64,000 bases of DNA from Pycnopodia helianthoides. Taxonomy: Eukaryota > Echinodermata > Asteroidea > Forcipulatida > Asteriidae. The notes beneath the pieces were generated by a model. That model had not been told where the DNA came from and searched no databases. It saw only the letters and a program-made list of their open reading frames with translations. This document shows positions 14,001 through 29,314 of this stretch, one piece after another. The position numbers and the translations under genes were made by a program. Location: contig CM063247.1 in the NCBI GenBank assembly GCA_032158295.1, positions 9,180,675-9,244,674 of the forward strand. The letters run 5' to 3'. Positions within the stretch are counted from its first letter, which is position 1, and each line of letters begins with the position of its first letter.

Positions 14001-17000
14001 TAAAAGATAATATTTCATGAAACCCTTCACCGGCTCTTTGTCACAAATGTTTGCCAGAATAGCTAGTGTATTTTTTAATGGCATCTGGTTCAGTGGGTAG
14101 ACAAGAACAAAACAGATCTTGCAAAGAATAGAGTTCTATACTTCACTATATGAATATCAAAACTGGATCTAATACTTGAGCAGTTACTTCTTTTGGTTTG
14201 ATATTGTAACATGGTTTAAATACTCAAACTAAAATCCCCGAACTACTCGTTTTAGACCTCAAACTTCCATCTTTAATAAACAACATGTCTTTGCCTTAAA
14301 TTTTTCAACGAAGCATTATTTGGCTTTTGCCTTTGCCCTTGGTTTGCCTCTGTCCTTGGCTTTCTGTACCCTTGGTTTTTGCTTCTGTGCCTTTGGTTTT
14401 CTATGCCCTTGCTTTTTGCTTCTGTGCCATTGGTTTTCTGTACCCTTGGTTTTTGCTTCTGTGCCTTTGGTTTTCTATGCCCTTGCTTTTTGCTTCTGTG
14501 CCATTGGTTTTCTGTACCCTTGATTTTTGCCTCTGTGTCTTTGATGTTTGCCTTAGTGCCCTTGATTTTTACCTCTGTGCCCTTGCTTTTTGCCTCTGTG
14601 CCCTTGCTTTTTGCCTCTGTGCCCTTAGTTTTTGCCTCTGTGCCCTTGGCTTTTGCCTCTGTGTATACCCTTTGTTTTGCGTCTTTGCCCCTTCGAAATG
14701 TTCTAATAGTTTTTACAGTTGTTTCAGACTGTCCACGTCCAGGAGGCAACAGAACGTGCCTTTTGTATTGACTTGGAATGACCTTTTAGAAAACTTTCTG
14801 TCTCATGAGAAACCTTCAATAAAATATTCCAGTTATTTAGACTCTTAGAATAAAAATAACACACTGACCATGGACACAATCGTGTGGTTATGAAACCAGA
14901 ACATTCCCCATACATGGCTTCTATCAGACTTTTCGAAGTTTCAATTTGATGGTCTTGCAGTGAGGGCACAAAGGTGACAAGACCAGTGTCACTCTTGGGG
15001 AACTTTCCCGTATTTAAACCTGTACAATACACCTTAGGCATACTTACTGTGTTCGCAGGGTGAAGGCGGCACTTGTTATGGAAGCCGGAAGGTTCAGACC
15101 CTTTGTTATCTCACGCCACTGTTTCTTATTGATAACCTCAACTAAACCGCCCTTGGACGTCACCAGATTGAAGAGCTCGTACAAGTCCAGTACTTGCTTT
15201 GCCATAATCGGGATACGGTTGACTGGTGTCCCTGTTGGTTGAAAAAAAAAAAATTAATCCAGGTTTAATCAGGTTATATTCAGTCTAACTATGACCCCTC
15301 TAACACCAGCGTTGTAGTACTCGTACCTGGTACCCGTACTCGAGCAGTACTACTCAAGTACCGCTTTGATTGTACTGTGACTCGTACTCAAGTCGTACTA
15401 TGTAGGGGCCTACTCGAGGACCGCTTTGATGGTACTGTGACTTGTACTCGGTACTCGTACTCAAGTAGTACTACTCGAGTACCGCTTTGATGGTACTGTG
15501 ACTCGTACTCAGTACTTTTACTCGAGTAGTAATACTCGAGTACCGCTTTGATGGTACTGTGACTTGTACTCAGTACTCGCACTCGAGTAGTACTACTCGA
15601 GTACAGTTTTGATGGTACTGTGACTTGTACTCGGTACTCGTACTCAGTTAATTCTACCGGAGTACCGCTTTGATGGAACTGTGACTCTTACTCAGTACTT
15701 TTACTCGAGTAGTACTACTCGAGTACTGCTTTGACGGTACTGTGACTCTTACTCAGTACTTTTACTCGAGTAGTAATACTCGAGTACCGCTTTGATGGTA
15801 CTATGACTCGTATACTCAGTACTCGCACTCGAGTAGTACTACTCGAGAACCATGTACTCGTACTTGGAGATCCGAGTACTTGGTAAACGGATACTTCTAC
15901 TCGTTAGGAATAGGATAACCACAAATGATTAAACCTATAAAGAGCACGGTAACATTCATCTGTAAACAAAAAGCAACAAACAACAACAAACAACATAACT
16001 GTTTCAATTGTGTTTTAACATGTTTAATGCATTCGGCAGGTCGAACAGGCCAAAACGAATTGTACACTTTTTATTTAGACGGCAGCGTTATTTATAATTT
16101 GTCATTAGTTGTTTTTCAACAACAAACCTTCCCCAGCAGGAACAAGCCTTTTAATACGTGCTATTATTACAGAGAGCGTTTCCGCCCATAGTAGAGCCGA
16201 ATTTTTTACAGCGTAATCCTCACCCTGATGTGCTTCCCGCAATATATACGCACGTGGGATTTACCCCCACACCCCTCAGCTGTACTTCTTGATAAATTGC
16301 TCTGTAATTAAGTCATACAGGAAAATTAATCAAGCCCTCCCCCTTCCTCCTTTGCTGCTGCTGCTGTAGTCGCGGATGTCTAATAATGCCCTGGGCTGCT
16401 GCCCCCCCCCCCCCAACGAGAGGCGACGAGCGAGAGTAAATGGATCTGTTTTACCTCTAACGAAACGGACAGATAACAGTCCTAGATTAATGGCATCATC
16501 CGATTGAGATGGAAAGAGAGTGGGTGTTTCTAATTCCCACCCTTTTTTTTATTACCACACTTGCTAATTTTCTGCAAATTTTTAAGGGGGGCACGGACAA
16601 TCCCGTACGCACTGAGGCTTAAGAAAACAAGGTTAGTGGACGGGGTCACGGACACGAAGATTTTACACATAGTTGTAGAGCAGATTTGTTATTGCTGTAT
16701 TTCGTATTTTATTTATTTGTTTTTTTTTATGCAGGGTGATTTGGTTTATTGGTAGACCGAAACGTTTCGGTCTACCAATAAACCAAATACGTAAAGGGTT
16801 GTGCAACATTCATCGCCTTTTTTTAATTTTTACTGTAACATTATGTCATATACCATTCAGGGCTGGATTAACCATTATGCACAGTAGGCGTTGTGCCTCG
16901 GGCCAACGGAAAGACTGGGGCCAGACGGGGGGGAAATGGCAGTTTTATGACAATGCAACAGACAGTACTCACACACGATCACTTTTGTTTCTTTCTTCTT

Positions 17001-20000
17001 ATTTTTAACAGCGTCACTCTGGAAAGTTGGGTAAAGCTTCAGGCTATACTATACAGAGCTTAACCCCGAATCTCAAAACATGGATACATTGTAAATAAAA
17101 AAAATCAATTGTTACAAGTGCTTTAACATTGGTCCTTGGGCCTACGGAACAATTCCTGACTAGGACCTAACAGTAACATACAACCCAGCCCAGTTTTTTT
17201 TTTATTTTTTTTTATGGGAACCTACCACTGCAAAACACTTTAATCACTAATTATTTGTATTTAAACTAACTGTTGTGAAGGGGATACCGGAGACATTCAC
17301 GTTCTTTATCGAGCGCACTTACATAAGGATTTTATACAGTACTACCTCGATTTCCCTGGATAATTTGTCTTCGATCTCAAATGGGCGGAGGACCGTTTTC
17401 TATTTGGTGACAGTGTGGAGAAACACAGTCACCCAAAAGGACAAAATTGTTAAATCTTATCCACTTTTCCATTGTTTTCTTGAAAACATTTGAATGAAAT
17501 GCCCACAGGTTAGTTGACTGGTATGTTACATGAAAACTGCAGGACTGCAGTGAATGTAAATACCTTAATTAATTTGTATGTTTTTGACCGAGGAGCTTTC
17601 GTCATACTTTTGAGGCAAAGGGACCTACTCGACCGATCACTTGCTCATTCCTTAAAGGAACATTACAGAATTGGTTGTTGCTAACAAAACAGTTGCTGGC
17701 AGTGTAAGCACTTTATGTAATCCACCATATACATAAACTGACAAACCTGTAGAAGTTTGAGATCGATCGGCCATGGGTCACGAGAAAATAGTGAAAAACC
17801 GATTACACATTTGCATGAAATCATATAGCTTCAACAAATGAATAAAACGCTCACTGAGCGATAAACTCCAATCGGAAAGTTAGTTTATTCATTTCTCATC
17901 AAATATGGCATTTCAGACAGAAATATTTCAAGGGATGTTTTCTACTATCATCATCATTAGACCGTGTAAGTTTTTGTAAATCTGTGATCAAGAAGTATAT
18001 TTTACAGTTACCAATTCTGTAATGTTCCTTAAACCTTTTTTGAGGGACAAAAGCATCCACAAAGGGGTTTCACAAAATGTGTCGCTGCTGCAGCATTTAG
18101 GGAAGAAAAAAAATATCCCAAAGTAGTCATGATTATTGTAATCGTTTTTTAACTTTCGAATTCGACAAAAAAAGTCAAGTGTATAAGCGGCTAATACGAA
18201 CACAGTATCGACCAAGTTCTGCCTGTTTATGTCAGTGTGTCAATACATTGATGGATGGTTTAGTGCGGCATCACGGGCTTATCATCTCGAAATCTACAGA
18301 AATTAAATACAGCGTTTTGCACAAATAGCCAAATTGGCTGAATAGAAAAAACCTTGGGGCAATATTCTGGGTCTGCACACTCCCCCGCACGCAGGAGTAC
18401 TAACAAAAACAGATACGGATCTTGTTGTGTAAGGAAAGGAAGAGAAAAAAATGTTGGGGGAAAACAGTGCTTTATACGGAACAGCTGCAAAAATGTTTCC
18501 ATAAAATGCTCGACAATCACAATTGTGTGTTAACATGGTTTTAAGCTGCTCTCATTCGAGTTTCTACAATAATGTTTGCGTACTAAATACATCTCACAAA
18601 CAATGCAAACGTGTATGAACTTATTAAACACAGACATACATTCTCTACCCCAAAAAAATCAAATGATGGTGTCATACGTCTGGCCATTCTGCGTATAATC
18701 CAATCTTGAAATATTCTGCAAATCGATGAAGATTTTCAAGTTGCATGGATTGTGACAACCTTTTCTAACCTTTAACCTTTTTGCATAAGAGGTCAATCCA
18801 CTCCAGGGATATTTAGATTTCACAATTGACTTTATTTGACTTTTAGTGTAGATTCCTACGCCTATAATGAGCTTTCTCCGGTGACACCTTCAAATGGTTT
18901 TTTCCCTCTGACTTGTGCAAGGAGGGCGAAAAAAAGGTTGTCCCAACGCTCCTAAGACATTATGTAACAGGTCATGGTAAACTACAACAATGCATTGACC
19001 ACCAACAGGCCTTACTTCGGTGACACACTTCCCGAACAACATCAACAGCAGCAGCATCCCCCGTGATGATTGCACCAGCAGATTTCTCCCTCTCCCTTCC
19101 CCCGTGACATCTAGCTGCAGCTACCTCATTTGACTGGTATTTTCCGTAACAGTATTAAGACACCTGCAGCCCTTGACAACACAATCAACAGCTATTGTGT
19201 TAGGAGGGACATTGTCTCCCTGCCCTCTCTTTTAGCAACCCTCTCCCCTCCCCTCCCACCACCGACACCAACAACAACCCAAAACCACCTGATCACCACC
19301 CCAAAAAAACATAAATGAATAAATAAATCAATCAATCAAATAGATACATGACCCACATTACATTTACTATTCCATACGATCCAGGTGGTTCTGGAATCAT
19401 TTTGATGTTATGGAGAAATAGATGAAAAGTGTATTTTGGGCGAGCCTGTGTCAAAAGATCAAGTGCCGCTCCAAATTGAATTTGCGGCCTTGCGTGTATA
19501 ACTCATGAAAAACAAACATTTATCTAGCAAGTACAGCACACTTCTCCGGTCTGATACTCAATCAATACTTTTGTGAGCAACCAGAGATTATGAAAACTCG
19601 ACCGCTTGGTTGTTACATATTTTATTTTATCAACAGGAAACCCAGATCTATCCTCGCCTACCAACACAGAAACAACCCCCGAGTCTGCGACCTGATCAGA
19701 TTGAGCGACAGACTAGTGGCACCCGCGAATTAAGGGAACTCACTGAGAATTTGCGCGCCAATTAAAATTGTCAACGTTTCTGCGAGAGGGGGAGCCACTC
19801 CCACTGCTCCAGGTGGCTCACTCCGCCTTTACTGTCAGGACGGTGATATTTCAAGGGGCTCAGGGAAAGAAAAAAAATCGACGATGATGAATTGGTGTGG
19901 TCAAACGCCGCTCTGCGGGGCACCCACGGGACGGAGGAAGGGGAGGGAGACAAGGTCTGTTCATTACAGACACGGTGCAAGGTGTAAATTGGTTAGAGTA

Positions 20001-23000
20001 ATGTCTGGGTTTGTAAATACAGGTTCATCGAACTGATGTATAGGTATAGTCCAAGAGAAAGGTGTTCCAACATTTAAAGGGGTGGAAGCTGGCCTAGAGT
20101 AAATGGGTTCTACCAAGAAAAATCAGTTGTTTAATATTATGCATGAATAAAAACATTTAAGAACTCGGAAAAGTTGTTCACGAAAACAAAACGAATAAAG
20201 CTTTAAATTTGTGCTTTTCAAAAAAAGAAATACCAAATGGCTAATAGACAACCTGTTTTCCCGTTGGAACATTTTGGCATCCGTACAACATTTGATACAA
20301 GTTTATCAAAACAAAATTATTACGAACCACTTAAATTTCATGTCAGGAAAACACATATTTTAGTCTTTTACCAGAAGGGGGAAGTTGGGGGGCTTGTTTA
20401 TTAACTTTAAACAAAAATGGAAATTCCGTCAGAAATTCTTATTTAGAGGCAGAAAACAAAAACTTCTAGATCAGGGACTGTGCTGCCCGTCTGGAAGTCC
20501 AGCTATTATTTCCCCGTGATAATGAATTGAGTATGCTGTTAAACAGCTTCATGATTTAACCTTTGCCTCAATGGTTCGACCAAACTGTACACCGCTCGGA
20601 ACAACAAGTACTTTTAAAAGGTATGATACAGTAATGGTAAGGATAAAAAAAACATCATTGTTTAGTTATTATTTTAGTCTAAAAGCTTACTGAAGTTCAT
20701 ACCAGAACCATTTTTGTCTGTGAAATATTTACTTCTGAAATGAATATTCGAGAAAACAAGATCTGAAAACTTATTTTGTAATATGTTAAAAAACGCAACA
20801 TCTGATTTCGTTTGTTATAACCAACGTTAAGAACAATGTGTTGAAACTATACATGCTGTGCATGGTTTTTCACCATTTTCTCCTGACCCACACAACGGAT
20901 TATGCCCAAATTTTCATAGTTTTATTATTTATTGTATATGATTTATCACACAAAACATGAACACTGTCTAACCGAAACATGAACACTGTTTTTGGTCAGC
21001 TCTATCATTTCTGTATAATACCTTTAACAAAATGAAGAAAATGTTTGGCGTCAGTATTTTTCTGTGGCAACTTCTAATAGCCACCGTTGAATACCTTGTT
21101 GTTGTTGTTGTGGAATTACTGAAAAAAATTAAGGATTTTGAGTTTTCACATTTTAAATTTGTTTTGTTTTAATGGCTGTCAGGTCTTCCACGTGACAACA
21201 ATGACTGACAAAGTATCCGAAGACACGTGACACTTTGGCTTCCAAGTATATGGCTATCTTTCCAAATACCACAGTTATATTTATTTATGTATGTATTTAT
21301 TTTTTTATTTATTTTTTTATTTATTTTTTTTATTTGAATCTTTATACATACAATGAAAACAAGTTGAACAGGGCCGTCATGGAAGTACAATAGTAACAAA
21401 AACTATTATCGAAAGATGCGTGCATCCAGACCTCTGCCAACAATGCAAAATAATGCTTTCAAATTGGCTGTTTTAAGTATTATGGCAGTCTTTGTCTTTA
21501 GTATCAAAATAGATTCTAATGGTGATTACCTTAACACATAACAGAATGGCCTCCATGTCGATTTACATTTTTGTTTTGTAAAACAAAATCTAAACAAAAA
21601 AAGGCAGCTTCATATTAGCATTAAATTACCTTTAAAAGTACTAAAATTGTTTCCCCAGTATCATAATGTCTTTCTTAAATAGGCCTTTCTACTATGAAAT
21701 TGGCTTCTCAAATCTGACAATGGCTTTTATGGGTTTTGTGAGTTTCTCTTAGAGATTTTAAGTTCAATTTTTTGTTCTGCTTTTTGTTTGAATTTCCACA
21801 TAAAAGTTTAACCTGTGCTAACTTTTATAAGCTGAACCTTCTAAAAAATAAAAAATAATTATAAACGAATAAAAAACATTGAAACATTGCCAAACTAGGA
21901 GGAAATGCATGTTTTTTAATAGGCACTTTGTCCTTTCCCATTAAAGCTCAAGACCAACATAAATACCCCCCCAAAAAAAAAAAAATTTAACAGCAAACCA
22001 AACAAATTATTTCAAAGTTTGTTTTTAAATGAAATGAATGTACTGCACTGTAAGTTTGAGGGGACATTTAAAAACTATTATAAAAAATCTCAAACCACCC
22101 TTTAAGGTATGGCACCAAACTCTAAACAAACAAATTAACCACTAATGACTATATGCCTCACTAATGACTATAGGCCTAGCCTGTTCCTTTAAAATATACA
22201 AACAACAAAACATTCAGTCACATTTTTTTACGCCGAGCAATTTCTGACGTGTGCGTAATAAGTCTGGAACCCACCACGCCCAAGCTCTCCATTCTAATCA
22301 ACAATTAAGGTGAAATCAGCCCCAACAAAAATATCCCCCAGGAGACGGGCGAATTAAGAGCTTGGTAAACAAGTAAAAGCTCCTTCCAATCCCAAGATAC
22401 TTGCACATACTTTTCAAAAAAATGTCTCTGTTTTTGCCAAGAACATAATTTTTTCTACAATCAGAGGGCCCCTCCCTGGCACTTTTTTTTATCGCAGTAA
22501 TCCCCGATGCCATGAACAGTCTCTGTAATGAATGACAGGTAAGCAATGAGGAAAGCTCAGGGGACTCTGTTTAATCTGATGTGCGACGTTGATAGGGAAA
22601 TTGTTAAATTACGCGCTAATTCCAACAGTTAACAAACAGGAAGCATGGCCTCAGTGTGGCAGTGATCGCGGGTGCTTCGTTGCAGAGAGACCCCCCGACA
22701 TCGCGTCGGGATTTATGGAGAATTAAGGGGAGGAGAGGGAAGGATAGTGCTATATTGCAACAGGTTTGCAAGCCAGTAATTACTTATAGATAGATCAGAG
22801 GATGAGTCTATGATGCCAGGCTGAAGGGAACACCCTCCCTACCCCCCCCCCCACACACACCCTTCTCTCTCTGTGTCCCTTAAGGTAACACCTGGGTGAT
22901 TCCCAAACGTGTTATTCTTCTAAATAGCGAGCCATAAATCTCATATCAATCAAGCAATTACTGGGTTGTAAGTCACAAGAAAATGACCTCTTCCCGTGAG

Positions 23001-26000
23001 TACCTTAAAATCGACTTGTGGACACAAAAACAGAAATGCTCTTTAATTTTTGTGTGTACAGCCATGATCACTTTTGAAGAAAAAAAAATGAAATAAACAT
23101 GCTTAAAATGCCACTTCAGTTCAACAGAGGATTTAAGGATTTATGAAGTTCCAAGACTGCCACCAACATAAAAAACTTATAAGCATTTCAAAAACAGCCA
23201 GATGTCCAAACATTAGCAAAATAGAAAACTATCAATGTTTAGGCAATACACCAATAAAATCTCAGGGAAAACTGCTTTGATAATTTATCCCTATTTTGGG
23301 GGCGATAGACGGATTGGTTACAATCCCATTTAACTTATACATAGGCTGATCACTCAATCTTCACCGCGTACGATTATAATAATTTTCAAGATTTGCATGG
23401 TGTGGGAAATATTATAGAAAATAACTAGTTGGCATGGTTACCCAGTAATTTCTTGCTGCACATTATGGTCACCGCAATGTACATAAATGAATACCTGGCC
23501 TGGAGATTTAGGTGGTGGGGGGTGCTTCTCCCAGCCCATTTTGGGGAGAGAGCAGGAATGATTGAAAATAATAAGCTTTTCACCGCGTGTTTGATTGTTA
23601 TAAGTAAGGTTTGAAGTTTTGCATCATGGTGTGAGAGATATTCAATATTTCCTTCCCATTTTTTTTCGGGGGTGTATTATTGGCATGGCTAGTTATTTTC
23701 TTCTTGCACATTGTGATCCCCATCAAGAGCACTTCCATCAGAAATACGTAATGTCTGTGGTAACAAATTGACGAAATTGAATACCAGGATAGTGGCCATG
23801 ACCTAGTTCCATTTGGCAAACATTTACCACACGACTGTATCCCACGGAGAAATTGCAACACCATGGACCGCAGAGCGAAGACAACAAACAGACTGAAACA
23901 GTTCCAGCGGCCCCCTCCCCAAGCCCTTCCTCGGCCCTCCTGAATTAAAAACCCCTCCCCTTGTCTCCCGTAAATTATTTCATACATTCATGCACAAGTT
24001 TCTATGATCCAGCACTGATTGAGGGCGCTATAACAAACACCAAACTGCGACAAGCACTCTCTTGTAGTCGTGTACTAGCAGTAGCCCCTGCAGCTAAATT
24101 TGTACATTGAACCAAAACACACTGGCTCTCCGGACAGAGGGATAAACATAAGTTTCACCATAGGTCCCCATGGTTTCCCGTATATCCGCCAATGACATTT
24201 TATACGACCCTCTGTTCCTTCTTGGACCTTAAGGTTGCAACCCACTAAATAAACTCCTATAGCTTACAGTGCAGAATGCTAAATATTAAAAACAAATACC
24301 GTAATTTTCGGATTATAAACCGCGGTTTATACGTTGATTTTGGCCCTTTTTGAACTCCTGCGGTCTATACGCCGAGCGGTTTATACGCCGACACCTAAAT
24401 ATTTTTTTCTATGTTTTGGGGACTTGCGGTTTATTGGCCGGGCGGTTTATAATCCGAAAATTACGGTACACGAAAAATACTTGCAAGTCTCACAGCTTTT
24501 TACAGTAGAGGGAAAATTATTAATTGACTCTTGAACTTTGCTCAATTTGATATGGGGGGTCCCTGGGCCCGTCGAGTTATTCTCTTTCCAAATAAAAGCA
24601 CCACCACATAGGTGTAACTTTCAAAACGTTCGGGCATCAGTCTTGAAAAATGTCCCTACACCTCTCAGCAAATAGGACCATTTATTTCAGGGCCTATGTC
24701 ATCCTATGTACAACATTATCTTGATTATCTATCACCCTCTTTGTAAAAAAAAACTCACATGGTCCATACAAGTGTAGGGTTTTGAAATATATCAACAACA
24801 AAATTGAATTGTTCAACTCTTAGAGCTCACCGACAATAAAGTTCTTACCAGAACCATGGAGGTAGAATTATACCTCCATGCCAGTACCAATCATCAAGAG
24901 AAGTATATTAGAGGACACTACATCAGGAAATAGCGTTGAAGACCCTCCCCGGACCCCGCCCAAATAGTTGTTGTGATATTTATTTCTTTTGATTGACGTA
25001 CTCAAAAGGCAGATGGATTCCTGTCAAAAACCTGAATTATTTTATCGTTGCTTTTAGGTTCGAATCCCGGTTGTGACAATAGACCTTTGTCATGGTGCAG
25101 CCGTCTCGAATTTTCTCCCATTCAAATCAATGTCACCAAACCGAGGCTGGAAGGAGAAGCAGTCTGGCTCCTTTTTGTACAGTGAATATTAGCATTCTTC
25201 ACTGTTATTGGATACAAGGAACATGACCGAGATGGTGGCAACATGATAAAGGTTTATTGTGTCCTTGATCGGAGCAAGATGTTTTACTATAATTGCAACT
25301 CCCTTCACCCAGGGCTACAAATGGGTTCCAGTATAGGGTAGAGATTGATATTGTGTTCGAAGCGCCACGACAGCCCAGGGCTGTATACTCCCCTAGGGAG
25401 CTGAGAAAGATTACAGGAATATTTTTGGTCCAATACTCAGAGGTCACTTACGTGAAGCGCAATTGCACCAAATTTGAATACGCTATAAAGAACTATATTT
25501 CATTGCTCTTTTTTTTGTCCCCTCTGCTGGACTAAAAAAAACACTGAGTATGCAGTGTTTATCACAGATCTGCATATAGTAAAATACGTACATATAACAA
25601 TAAATAAAATACTCTGAAAGAGTTTGGGTTTAACACTTAATACCTGTCATTATCTTGCCACCATGGATCCAATCAGATTACAAGATCAGGGATGGAACCA
25701 TTAAGAGCAGGGATGGAACCATTAAGAGCTAAGCGCTTTAATTGCAAGCAGGTTTTTAACGCTAGTTTAATGTTCTTTTTTTCTCTCCAAATACAGCTTG
25801 GGGTGGAGGGCCCCACACAATGACAGGCGGATTAGCAGCAGGTGCTTAGGGTAATCCAGGGATAAAAGGTGCCAGAACATGTATACTTGCATTGCCCTAA
25901 TAAGTGGTTTATCATGTCTAAAACTTATCAGGTTATTATTGGTTACATCATGAAGGAACTTCATCCCTGCCTGTGATCCTGCAAAAAAGGGTATCCAACA

Positions 26001-29000
26001 AGGGGGATGAGATGTTCGTCTTTGTATAATTATGAGATTAACATGGTTTCAAACAAGTCAGGGCCGAATTAAGTATAATATTACCATGTTCCGTGGGCCC
26101 TCAAACCGGTGTTCCGTAGGCCTCAGACACCGGTGTTCGGTAGGCCCAAGACACCAGTGTTCCTTAGACCCTAGACAGCACTGTCCCGTAGGCCCTGCAC
26201 CAGTGTTTTGTTGGCCCACTGCACCAGTGTTCCGTAGGCCCTAGGCACCAGTGTTCCGTAGGCCATAGGCACCAGTGTTCCATAGGCCCTTGGCACCAGT
26301 GTTCCGTAGGCCCTTGGCACCAGTGTCCCATAGGCCCTTGGCACCAGTGTTCCGTAGGCCATGGGCACCAGTGATCAGTAGGCCCTAGGCACCAGTGTTC
26401 CGTAGGCCCTAGGCACCAGTGTTCCGTATAGGCCCTTAGCACCAGTGTTCCGTAGGCCCTTGGCACCAGTGTTCCGTAGGCCCTTGGCACCAGTGTTCCG
26501 TAGGCCCTTGGTACCAGTGTTCGGTAGGCCCTAAGCACCAGTGTTTAATGTACTGTAGGCACCAGTGTTCCATAGGCCCTTGGCACCAGAGTTACGGAAG
26601 CCCCATGCGTCAGTATTCCGTAGGCCCTGGGCACCAATACTCCCTATAGACCCAGCGGCCAATTCCATAGTGATAATAATAAGCACTGTATTTTATAACA
26701 ATGTACTGAGGTTTGATGTGTAAGCTTTGTACTAGTCTGAAGCTGTTCCCTTTTTCTGTCTTTTTTCACTGTTTCCACAAAATTGATTTCAATGAACTGT
26801 TCACAGATTGGTTGGATGGCTGTTTTTTATGGGATAGGATTGGAATTAAGTTACTCTTTAGAAAATTAACAAAAATACCTTAAGTTGTGAGCAAACATAT
26901 TGTTCCATCAAATTGCAACAGCATGCCCCCTTAATATTGTCCATAAGGAGCCACTTATCTCATTTTAACCAAACCTGGAAATTCTATTCCGGAGTTAGCC
27001 CGCACCCCCCCCCCATAAAAATAAATAAATATAATAAATAATAATGCATAAATAAAGGAAGAAATAAAGGAAACAATAAAGAAAGAAATAAGTAAATAAA
27101 TTAATCAACTAATAGTTCTATCAATCAATACAAAATAATAATTAAAAAAAAACAAATAAATAAATAAAAGACAATACGAATAATAGTTCCTTTTTTCAAA
27201 TAACATTTCAAACAAGTCATTTTTTAAAACTAAACTGAAGAAGTATACATGAACAGCATGTAAAGATGATTTTTCCTGTATCTGATTTTGTATCCTTCAG
27301 TTTTAGGAAACAGAATGATGGTGATATAGAACCTCGGGGTTTTTATTCTTCGCATGATCCCGCCCTCCAGCCAATGTCTGAAACTAACTAGGTTCCGTTT
27401 TTTGACAAAAGGTTAACAAAAGTGTACGTGTATGACACTCATCTATGTTGCCATTGTTAGGGGGCACTACAAAAATAAACGGCGTGTTTCTTAATTATCT
27501 AAATACTCAAGGTAAGCCTTGGCCGAAAAAAAAAATAGTTGTACATGTAGATGTTTTTTTCTGAAGTTTTGTCTTCTTTTCCCTCCCTTTCAGTGTTACT
27601 GAGTTTAAGCCCCGGGCTCCGGTTGCAGCGAATAAAAGCATCGGTATGTCACATCTTGACAAATACGGTTGGATCAAGCCGCAACCAAGCCGTCCTCTTT
27701 TATACATCCCGCACAATGCATCAGGTAGGTATTGATAATTTCCGTCCGTCTACAAACAAACAAGTATTAACGGGAGGGCAGTGGATGTAAGAATAGAGGT
27801 GATTAATCGAGATGCTAACCCACCCTCGGTACATAACCCCTATACGGTTTTCTTTAATCTTGATGGTCCTCTCTCCCACCAGGAATGTTACAATCCAGAG
27901 GCAAGATTTCTTTATAGTGGTCTCTCTCACTGCAATCCTTGTTGACCTTTTTTTTCCTCCCCTTCTTTCATCAATCGGCTGTTTTTTTAAACCTCCTTGC
28001 TTGGAATTGGATTGTTGTTTCCCGCGTGTTATCGGCTTCAGTTGCTTTACAATCTTATTAATATGCACTTATGCCCCGAGGGTGACATTCATTCAATGTA
28101 ACTTCGCTCATGCCTTTAAAAAAAAAAAATCCGCCCCCTTTACTTCTTCTTGACTTGAATGATAATGAGGTGGCCGTACATGCACAGGTAAACACGGCGT
28201 TCTTTCTGACTGTGCCTGCAAGGCTTAAAAAGACACGCTCTCCACTTCTCACCTGATGATATAAAAGGAACCCATCAGAAAGTGGTCTCCGCCTCATCAA
28301 AGGAAGCTATCATGTTGAAATTAAGGAACATGCGGTGGCAATGGCTGATGCATTTAATTATACAAGAGGGGGTGTTTGTCTGTGCTTATACGGTCTGCTG
28401 TGCTGTCCGCTATTAACAGAGAAGGGTGGACAAAGGCAGAAGGGCGAACCGTTCTCGAAGCACGGAAACTATTAGCCAAACAACTCTCTTTATACCACTT
28501 TATCCCCCCTTCCTTATTGGTTTTCAGATTAAAGATCGGCACAGGCCCTCAACTCCCGATAAAAAGAAAACACTTTCATTTGCAACATGTAACCACCACC
28601 TACCTACACAGAAATCTGAAGTGGCAACTCTTGCAACAACTGACAAACACAAATTTATCCAGTGGCTATAAGGCGATCCCCCCAGCCCACCCGGTATATT
28701 TTTTTTCTTTCTTTCTTGTTTTCTTATTTGATGGGGATTTTAGATGAATAAGCAGGTGGCTGTCAGATACGGTTCTCATCAACTGTGATAACATCCTCCC
28801 ATTCAAGGGGTTTTCTTTTCCCTTTTTTTCACGGAATATAAAAGCCGACACACTTGTAAACTCGAGGTGGGGATTTTCGGGGCTAGCGGAAGACGTCAAC
28901 TTTGTCCTGCACCGCATTGAGTGGATGGAGGGGGGGGGGTGGATGAAGCGAGGCAAATTAAATGGGGGGACGGTATGTTATTGCAAGGAGGTCACGTTGT

Positions 29001-29283
29001 GTGTCTGCAGAAAACAACCTGTTCTGTATGGATACAGGTGTATGGTTGGTGGACACGTGGACATGTACAACGGTGGAAACTAAGCTAGTAAAAGGTTCAA
29101 TCAATGAATATTGAGGTTGGCAATAATTAAATGAAATGATCCCCTTGGGCCCGAATCTGGTCTTCTCCTCACTCTGTTATTCTTATACCTTTTTAGATTA
29201 ACAGCCAGTGTGCTGTCCAGCCACCCAATTCCACCCCCCAAAAAAAATAATAATAATAATAAATAAATAAGAAAAAAAAAAAA

Positions 29284-29314
<31 letters not shown>

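Noticed and set aside
14273..14848. KGTEAKS-type repetitive minus frame and hydrophobic plus frames
   Set aside because: 21/24-bp minisatellite in a dri intron; three overlapping frames are open on both strands.
25050..25070. GGTTCGAATCCCGG as a tRNA gene
   Set aside because: No A box or acceptor stem at the required spacing; at most a SINE remnant.
26164..26538. RAYGTLVP repetitive frame
   Set aside because: 24-bp minisatellite.
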